A DNA stretch of 64,000 nt from Candidatus Leptovillus gracilis. Lineage in GTDB: Bacteria; Chloroflexota; Anaerolineae; Promineifilales; Promineifilaceae. A model generated the notes under the pieces. It saw nothing but the letters and a program-made list of their open reading frames with translations. It made no database searches and was not told the DNA's origin. The position numbers and the translations under genes were made by a program. Of this stretch, positions 60,198-64,000 are shown piece by piece (positions within the stretch are counted from its first letter, which is position 1; each line of letters begins with the position of its first letter). The DNA is taken from contig JADJXA010000014.1 of NCBI GenBank assembly GCA_016716065.1, positions 51,332 through 115,331 on the forward strand, given 5' to 3'.

Positions 60198-60283
60198 ATC
60201 AGTAGATCGAAACGGAGCGCGGGCATCTTGCCCGCATTGGCAGGCGAGACGCCTGCGCTCCCAAATCAGTTCGATCTACTGAT
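60198..60283. repeat. Nested inverted-repeat element
   Basis: Outer arms ATCAGTAGATCGAA (60198-60211) and their perfect complement (60270-60283) enclose GGAGCGC/GCGCTCC and two smaller hairpins, one of them GCGGGCA-TCT-TGCCCGC. A TATAAT overlaps its left edge (60194-60199). MITE-like, unrelated to the 14143/47290 family. Confidence 0.75.
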
Positions 60284-60356
60284 AATAAATAGGGCAATGA
60301 AGATGTTGCCTGAACCTGTGCAATAAGGTCTTCATCTCTGCCAAGCGCTGCAATCA

Positions 60357-60589
60357 ATGTATTTTGAAATCCTTGGTGAAGTAACCAACATAGAAGTCAT
60401 TGCAAAAGGCACAGGTATTCGCGATCGTGAAACTTTAAATACACGATATGGCGCTGGCAATTGGCGAAAAATGAAAGGCACTGCTCACGTTCTGTTGGCG
60501 AATGGGCAACTAAGGCGCGTGAAGTTCATTGGTATGAAGCGCATGGAATTGGCAAACGATTGCTAAAAATCAAACGCTATTTGGATTGA
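60357..60589 (+). CDS. Small conserved-looking protein with a one-base frameshift
   Basis: Reads M-Y-F-E-I-L-G-E-V-T-N-I-E-V-I-A-K-G-T-G-I-R-D-R, then GNWRKMKGTAHVLLANGQLRR. The zero frame ends at 60566 with a non-conserved tail, while the next frame gives EVHWYEAHGIGKRLLKIKRYLD to a stop at 60587-60589. That fits the expected end of this family of short uncharacterised proteins, so a base was lost around 60512-60521. Function unknown; basic and probably nucleic-acid binding by charge. The next small gene starts 2 bp later. Confidence 0.6.
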
Positions 60590-60591
60590 TT

Positions 60592-60825
60592 ATGGCACAA
60601 CAAGAGAAACACAACTACGTCATCTGCATCCAAAACGATGGCGCTGATGACTTGCAGTTGCGCAAAATTTATCAAGTCTTACCAGACGAAAACGCGGCGC
60701 AAGATGGTTACTTGCGCCTCATTGATGATTCGGGTGAAGACTACCTGTATCCTGATAGTTTCTTTACCCCGGTCACACTGTCACCCAATACCGTTCGCGC
60801 AGTTTTTGCCGCGCCGGTTGTGTAG
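60592..60825 (+). CDS. Hypothetical 77-residue protein
   Basis: From the ATG at 60592 (MAQQEKHNYVICIQNDG). It holds Y-V-I-C-I-Q-N-D-G-A-D-D-L-Q-L-R-K-I-Y-Q-V-L-P-D and Y-L-R-L-I-D-D-S-G-E-D-Y-L-Y-P, a pattern I associate with short uncharacterised SH3-like proteins. Directly follows the preceding small gene, and the two probably form a unit. No function is known. Confidence 0.6.
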   Translation: MAQQEKHNYVICIQNDGADDLQLRKIYQVLPDENAAQDGYLRLIDDSGEDYLYPDSFFTPVTLSPNTVRAVFAAPVV

Positions 60826-60921
60826 TGGTTCACGGCCGTTCCACCCAAACAAAAAGCGCGGCAGCCCAGAGAAACTCTCTCTGCGCCGCCGCGCGCTTCT
60901 GCGTTAATTTCCCAAAACGCC
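60826..60921. repeat. GCGCAGAGAGAG/ACGCAGAAGCGC-type repeat
   Basis: On the minus strand this spacer contains AACGCAGAAGCGCGCGGCG and GCGCAGAGAGAGTTTC. A similar ACGCAGAGGCGCAAAGGC motif lies inside the synthase gene at 28386-28411. Confidence 0.5.
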
Positions 60922-61710
60922 CTACTTCTGCAACAAATCCGTAAACGTCCGGCCCAACACCGAGCCTTCCTCCGTCTGCCGGCCGCCGGCCGCTGGCGCA
61001 TGGGCCAGCACCCGGTCCGCCAACCGCGAGAACGGCAGCGACTGCACCCACACGCGCCCCGTCCCTTGCAGCGTCGCCAGGAACAGCCCCTCGCCGCCAA
61101 AAACCATAGACTTTAAATTACCGGCGCGCTGAATGTCATAGTTGATGGTCTTCTCAAAGGCCACGATACAACCCGTATCCACCATCAGCTTTTCGTTATT
61201 CAGCCGCTTCTCGACAATCGTGCCGCCGGCGTGGATGAAAACCAGGCCATCACCCACCAGCCGCTGCAAAATAAACCCTTCGCCGCCAAAAAAGCCCGCG
61301 CCCAACCGTTTGGTAAAGGCGATGCTGATTTCTGTGCCCAACGCCGCCGCCAGAAAGGCATCCTTCTGACAAATCAACTCGCCGTTGGCTTCGTCCAGGT
61401 CAATCGCCATAATTTTGCCGGGGTAGGGCGAACTAAAGGCGACGTGCCTTTTGCCCTGGCCATTGTTGGTGAAGTGCGTCAAAAACAGCGATTCACCGGT
61501 GACAGCCCGTTTAGCGGCGCTGCCCAGTGCGCCAAAAAAGCCGCGCCCAGGGTTGGAACCATCCCCCATTTTAGCTTCAAACGTGACGCCATCTTCCATG
61601 TACATCATCGCCCCGGCTTCGGCGATCACTGTTTCCTGGGGGTCCAATTCAATTTCGACAAACTGCAAATCATCGCCAAAAATCTTAAAATCTACAACGT
61701 GACTTTTCAT
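60922..61710 (-). CDS. TIGR00266/AIM24 family protein
   Basis: 262 residues of the AIM24 fold: LQFVEIELDPQETVIAEAGAMMYMEDGV at the start, the GKRHVAFSSPYPGKIMAIDL strand block, QKDAFLAAALGTEISIAF, GGEGFILQRLVGDGLVFIHAGGTI and VMVDTGCIVAFEKTINYD-like C-terminal strands. Bacterial members are cytoplasmic beta-helical proteins of unknown function; the yeast AIM24 is mitochondrial. A Gly-rich loop (GSNPGRGFFGALGSAAKRAVTGES) is typical. It stands alone. Confidence 0.9.
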   Translation of the reverse strand: MKSHVVDFKIFGDDLQFVEIELDPQETVIAEAGAMMYMEDGVTFEAKMGDGSNPGRGFFGALGSAAKRAVTGESLFLTHFTNNGQGKRHVAFSSPYPGKIMAIDLDEANGELICQKDAFLAAALGTEISIAFTKRLGAGFFGGEGFILQRLVGDGLVFIHAGGTIVEKRLNNEKLMVDTGCIVAFEKTINYDIQRAGNLKSMVFGGEGLFLATLQGTGRVWVQSLPFSRLADRVLAHAPAAGGRQTEEGSVLGRTFTDLLQK

Positions 61711-61793
61711 GTTGCTCCTTGTTATGACTTAAGTAGGGATTATGATGGTATACGGCCGTTCCCACTTCTGTACGCATGTTTTGGTCATCGGTT

Positions 61794-62645
61794 TCATGCT
61801 TTGTTTTGGCGCAGCCGCCACCACAAACCCACCGGGTAGCCGAGCATCTTGGCTGCGTCGCCCACCAGGCGGATGATGGGGATGAGGGCGAAGGCGCGCA
61901 GGCGCGCAGGCGGCCGCCAACCCCAGGTATCTGTCCACAGGCGTTCGGCAGGGCGGCGGGTGTAGACGCCGGTCCCCAACAGCAGCAGCAGCCAACCGGC
62001 CCGCTTTTCGCGCCAGATGAGGCCGAGGACAAACGGCAGGCCAATCAGATAGGTGGCATAACGGACGAGGTGGCGTTTGCCCCAGAGGTTGGCTTTGCCA
62101 TCGCCGCGGGCGTAATTGTAGTATTGGCGGAAGAAGGCGCGCAGGCTGCTGCGGGGGCGGAAATAGGCAACGGCCGTATCCGCCAACGGAAACGCGCCAT
62201 ATTTCTCGCGCAGGGCCATGTCAAAAATCAAATCTTCGCTGTAATCCAGCCATTCCGGGTAGCCGCCCACCTCCGCCCAGGCGCTTTTTAGGAAGGCCAC
62301 CGAGCGGCTGGAAGGCAGAAAATTGGCCGGGTCTACATCTTTGCGCTGTGGCAAGACAGTTGCCCCCATCACCACTTCAAAATCGGTGAAGGGATCCGCC
62401 TCGAACCAACCACTGACCACCGGCGCGCGCTGCTCCAGAATGGGGCGGCACAGGTCTTCCAACCAATAAGGCGAGAGGACAACACCGGCATCGGTGGCGG
62501 CGATGATCGGCCCGGCGGCGGTGGCGATGGCCCGGTTGCGCCCTTCGCTGATGTTGGCTCCGGGGGCGACGATGAGCTTCAGCGGCAGCCAGGTTTTTAT
62601 ACTCAGCCACGATTTCCAGGGTGTTGTCGCTGGAGCCGCCATCAC
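61794..62645 (-). CDS. Family 2 glycosyltransferase, C-terminal part
   Basis: Real from about 62593 down. It has ISEGRNRAIATAAGPIIAATDAGVVL with the D-A-G metal motif, WLEDLCRPI, the acceptor-side W-L-D-Y-S-E-D-L-I-F-D-M-A and a C-terminal Q-Y-Y-N-Y-A-R-G-D-G-K motif, then two or three hydrophobic helices (about 205-275). It lost its frame link with the next entry at the run of five T at 62594-62598: one base too many, or two too few, restores E-Y-K-T-W-L-P-L-K-L-I-V. A membrane-bound cell-surface glycan enzyme. Confidence 0.85.
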   Translation of the reverse strand: MMAAPATTPWKSWLSIKTWLPLKLIVAPGANISEGRNRAIATAAGPIIAATDAGVVLSPYWLEDLCRPILEQRAPVVSGWFEADPFTDFEVVMGATVLPQRKDVDPANFLPSSRSVAFLKSAWAEVGGYPEWLDYSEDLIFDMALREKYGAFPLADTAVAYFRPRSSLRAFFRQYYNYARGDGKANLWGKRHLVRYATYLIGLPFVLGLIWREKRAGWLLLLLGTGVYTRRPAERLWTDTWGWRPPARLRAFALIPIIRLVGDAAKMLGYPVGLWWRLRQNKA

Positions 62646-62751
62646 AAATCACCACTTCGTCGGCTGGGCGGGATTGGTGGATGAGCGAGTCGAGCAACGG
62701 CCGTATCGCCTCCCCTTCGTTCTTTACTGTGCAAATAACTGAAATGTTCAT
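62377..62751 (-). CDS. Family 2 glycosyltransferase, N-terminal part
   Basis: The first 52 residues are a normal GT-A start: MNISVICTVKNEGEAIRPLLDSLIHQSRPADEVVICDGGSSDNTLEIVAEYK, with the nucleotide-binding D-G-G-S. After about 62598 the frame gives Arg/Pro-rich nonsense. It continues in another frame as the preceding entry. Together they would be about 319 residues, a usual size. Confidence 0.85.
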   Translation of the reverse strand: MNISVICTVKNEGEAIRPLLDSLIHQSRPADEVVICDGGSSDNTLEIVAEYKNLAAAEAHRRPRSQHQRRAQPGHRHRRRADHRRHRCRCCPLALLVGRPVPPHSGAARAGGQWLVRGGSLHRF

Positions 62752-62937
62752 TATTAGTCGAGTAGTCTGTTAGTTGAATCATCTGGTAGTTGGATAACCA
62801 ACTCCAAAATCCGAAATCCGAAATCCGAAATCCTATGACGCACCACGTTATATTTTACACTCTCTTTGTTTAACCCCAAGTGGCGGCGAGGGTTCTGGTT
62901 TTTGCTTTGCTTTTGCGCGTGTTAGAATCAGGCAGTT
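62752..62937. other. Divergent spacer with short tandem repeats
   Basis: Between two divergent glycosyltransferase genes. GTTAGTTGAATC and GGTAGTTGGATAACCAACT units are followed by three AAATCCG units (62809-62832). No clear promoter is visible apart from A/T-rich DNA around 62846-62875. Confidence 0.5.
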
Positions 62938-63921
62938 ATGGCTACTAAAGAGCTGAGTCTAGTTATACCTGTGTACAATGAGGTGGAGAATGTACGGCCG
63001 TTGCTAGCCGAAATCAGCGCCGCCTTAGCCGATCTGCCCCTGGATTATGAAGTGGTGTTTGTGGACGACGGCAGCAGCGACGGCAGTTTTGACGCGCTGA
63101 AGCTTTTGACCGCCGAAAACGAGCGGGTGGTCGTCGTCCGTTTTCGTCGTAATCACGGGCAAACGGCCGCTTTCGCCGCCGGATTCGCCTACGCCCAGGG
63201 ACGGCTGATTCTCACCCTGGACGCCGACCGGCAAAACGACCCGGCCGACATCCCCCGCCTGCTGGCAAAACTAGACGAAGGGTACGACGTAGTCAACGGC
63301 TGGCGGCAAAATCGCCAGGACGCCTTCTTGCTGCGCAAAGTGCCTTCCTACATTGCCAACCGCCTCATCGCCCGTTTTTCCAAGGTGCCGCTGCACGACC
63401 GCGGCTGCTCTTTGCGTCTGTTCCGCGCTGAGGTGGCCGCGGAACTGCACTTGTACGGCGAACTGCATCGCTTCATCCCCGAAATGGTCCATTTTGCCGG
63501 GTTTACCATGGCCGAAGTGCCCGTCAACCATCGCCCCCGGGTGGCCGGTAAGGCTAAATATGGCCTCTCGCGCACCTTTCGCGTGCTGCTGGACCTCTTT
63601 ACCATCCTGTTTTTGCGCCGCTACGGCGACCGGCCGATGCACTTTTTTGGCGCGCTGGGCATCCCGCTGGGCAGCATCGGTGGGCTGGGGCTGTTTTATC
63701 TGGTTGCGTTGAAGCTGTGGGCCGGGCTGACCGGCGGTTGGGCCGGGTTTCGGGCGATGGAAATTGGCGAACGGCCGCTGCTGCTCCTCTCTATCCTCTT
63801 TGTTATCCTGGGGACGCAGTTCCTGGTGATGGGTCTGCTGGCCGAACTGATGGTGCGCACTTATTACGAAACACAAGACAAACCCGTTTACACCGTGCAG
63901 ACAGTGTTGGGGCGAGGTTGA
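62938..63921 (+). CDS. Family 2 glycosyltransferase, polyprenyl-phosphate type
   Basis: 327 residues. The GT-A domain (about 1-225) has LSLVIPVYNEVENV, VFVDDGSSDGS, the RNHGQTAAFAAGF block, L-D-A-D-R-Q-N-D-P metal motif and VNGWRQNRQD. Two C-terminal helices (about 237-260 and 275-305) make it a DPM1/GtrB/ArnC-like enzyme that moves a sugar to undecaprenyl phosphate for later transfer outside. The stop overlaps a possible next start by 4 bp. A following membrane transferase would be the logical partner. Confidence 0.93.
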   Translation: MATKELSLVIPVYNEVENVRPLLAEISAALADLPLDYEVVFVDDGSSDGSFDALKLLTAENERVVVVRFRRNHGQTAAFAAGFAYAQGRLILTLDADRQNDPADIPRLLAKLDEGYDVVNGWRQNRQDAFLLRKVPSYIANRLIARFSKVPLHDRGCSLRLFRAEVAAELHLYGELHRFIPEMVHFAGFTMAEVPVNHRPRVAGKAKYGLSRTFRVLLDLFTILFLRRYGDRPMHFFGALGIPLGSIGGLGLFYLVALKLWAGLTGGWAGFRAMEIGERPLLLLSILFVILGTQFLVMGLLAELMVRTYYETQDKPVYTVQTVLGRG

Positions 63922-64000
63922 AGAAGACTGGGAGACTGGGAGACTGGGAGACTGGGAGATGGCTGCCCCTGTTGGCGTTCCTGGCGGGAGCGCTGCTGCT
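63918..64000 (+). CDS. Possible start of a membrane protein, cut by window end
   Basis: A TTG at 63918 overlaps the glycosyltransferase stop (TTGA). Its frame reads through GACTGGGA tandem repeats and then W-L-P-L-L-A-F-L-A-G-A-L-L-L, a clear hydrophobic helix. It may be a membrane glycosyltransferase or flippase partner, but only 27 residues are visible. Confidence 0.4.
   Translation, partial: MKKTGRLGDWETGRWLPLLAFLAGALL
63926..63959. repeat. GACTGGGA tandem repeat
   Basis: Four tandem GACTGGGA units. The inverse (CCCAGTCT) occurs inside the synthase at 25365-25400 and 25709-25735. Confidence 0.8.

Larger units (their letters stand above)
918..63001. repeat. Dispersed palindrome ACGGCCGT (HIP1-like), >100 copies
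   Basis: The self-complementary octamer ACGGCCGT, usually as AACGGCCGTT and often followed by A/T-CC, recurs across the whole window. A hand count gives about 113 copies; base composition alone predicts about two. It occurs inside genes in all three frames (read as T-A-V, N-G-R or R-P), in spacers, and in pairs forming hairpins at 7101-7125 and 33907-33936. The coordinates mark the first and last copies noted. Function is unknown; the pattern resembles the cyanobacterial HIP1 palindrome. Confidence 0.9.

Overview
The window is bacterial, roughly 58% G+C by eye, and densely coded on both strands. The gene mix suggests a heterotrophic Chloroflexota, perhaps an Anaerolineae-type bacterium: ETF-linked acyl-CoA dehydrogenases, two biotin-dependent acyl-CoA carboxylases, an F420-type luciferase-like oxidoreductase, class A penicillin-binding proteins with Ig-like tails, a P1B-4 metal ATPase and many toxin-antitoxin pairs. 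No 16S or ribosomal marker is present, so this assignment is an inference.

Layout. 1-13.7 kb (minus strand): partial fatty acid desaturase, MacB-like ABC exporter, LolA/DUF4367-type secreted protein, LysW-like zinc ribbon, hemolysin III-type membrane protein, M24 peptidase, Rpn-family nuclease, parB-parA, a PfkB kinase, a P1B-4 metal ATPase and a TrmB regulator. 13.7-14.5 kb: a gene-free stretch full of inverted and tandem repeats. 14.5-33.8 kb (plus strand): acyl-CoA dehydrogenase, small membrane protein, etfBA, tRNA-Arg(CCG), a second acyl-CoA dehydrogenase, then a PUFA/type I FAS-like megasynthase (KS-AT; KS; four ACPs-KR-DH), its phosphopantetheinyl transferase, and a three-subunit acyl-CoA carboxylase that could supply malonyl-CoA. 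34-47 kb (mostly minus): a leucine/isovalerate-type catabolic set (biotin carboxylase/BCCP fusion, enoyl-CoA hydratase, isovaleryl-type dehydrogenase, carboxyltransferase) mixed with RelE/XRE, VapBC and BrnT-like toxin-antitoxin loci, mscL, and a pentapeptide-repeat gene cut by an ISKra4-type insertion sequence. 47-51 kb: small hypotheticals, metF and a BKACE enzyme. 51-64 kb: an envelope region with two class A PBPs, a LysM/SdrD-B surface protein, HicBA, a YbaK-type deacylase, an AIM24/TIGR00266 protein and glycosyltransferases.

Three things stand out. (1) The 18.7-33.8 kb locus looks like a complete, undescribed-looking lipid synthase island: a second KS with a non-standard His motif, four tandem ACPs in which the phosphopantetheine Ser is Thr in every copy, its own PPTase and carboxylase, and no visible enoyl reductase domain; neighbouring acyl-CoA dehydrogenases and ETF may take a redox role. 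(2) The palindrome ACGGCCGT occurs more than 100 times by hand count, in genes and spacers and as paired copies forming hairpins, much like HIP1 in cyanobacteria. (3) Families of 7-10 bp degenerate tandem repeats, often as inverted pairs, fill many gene boundaries and also lie inside linkers of several proteins.

Six genes are broken by apparent single-base slips, several at homopolymers (two in the megasynthase, plus a PBP, a glycosyltransferase, a small protein and the transposase). Assembly error is therefore as likely as decay, and these genes should be read as probably intact until checked.
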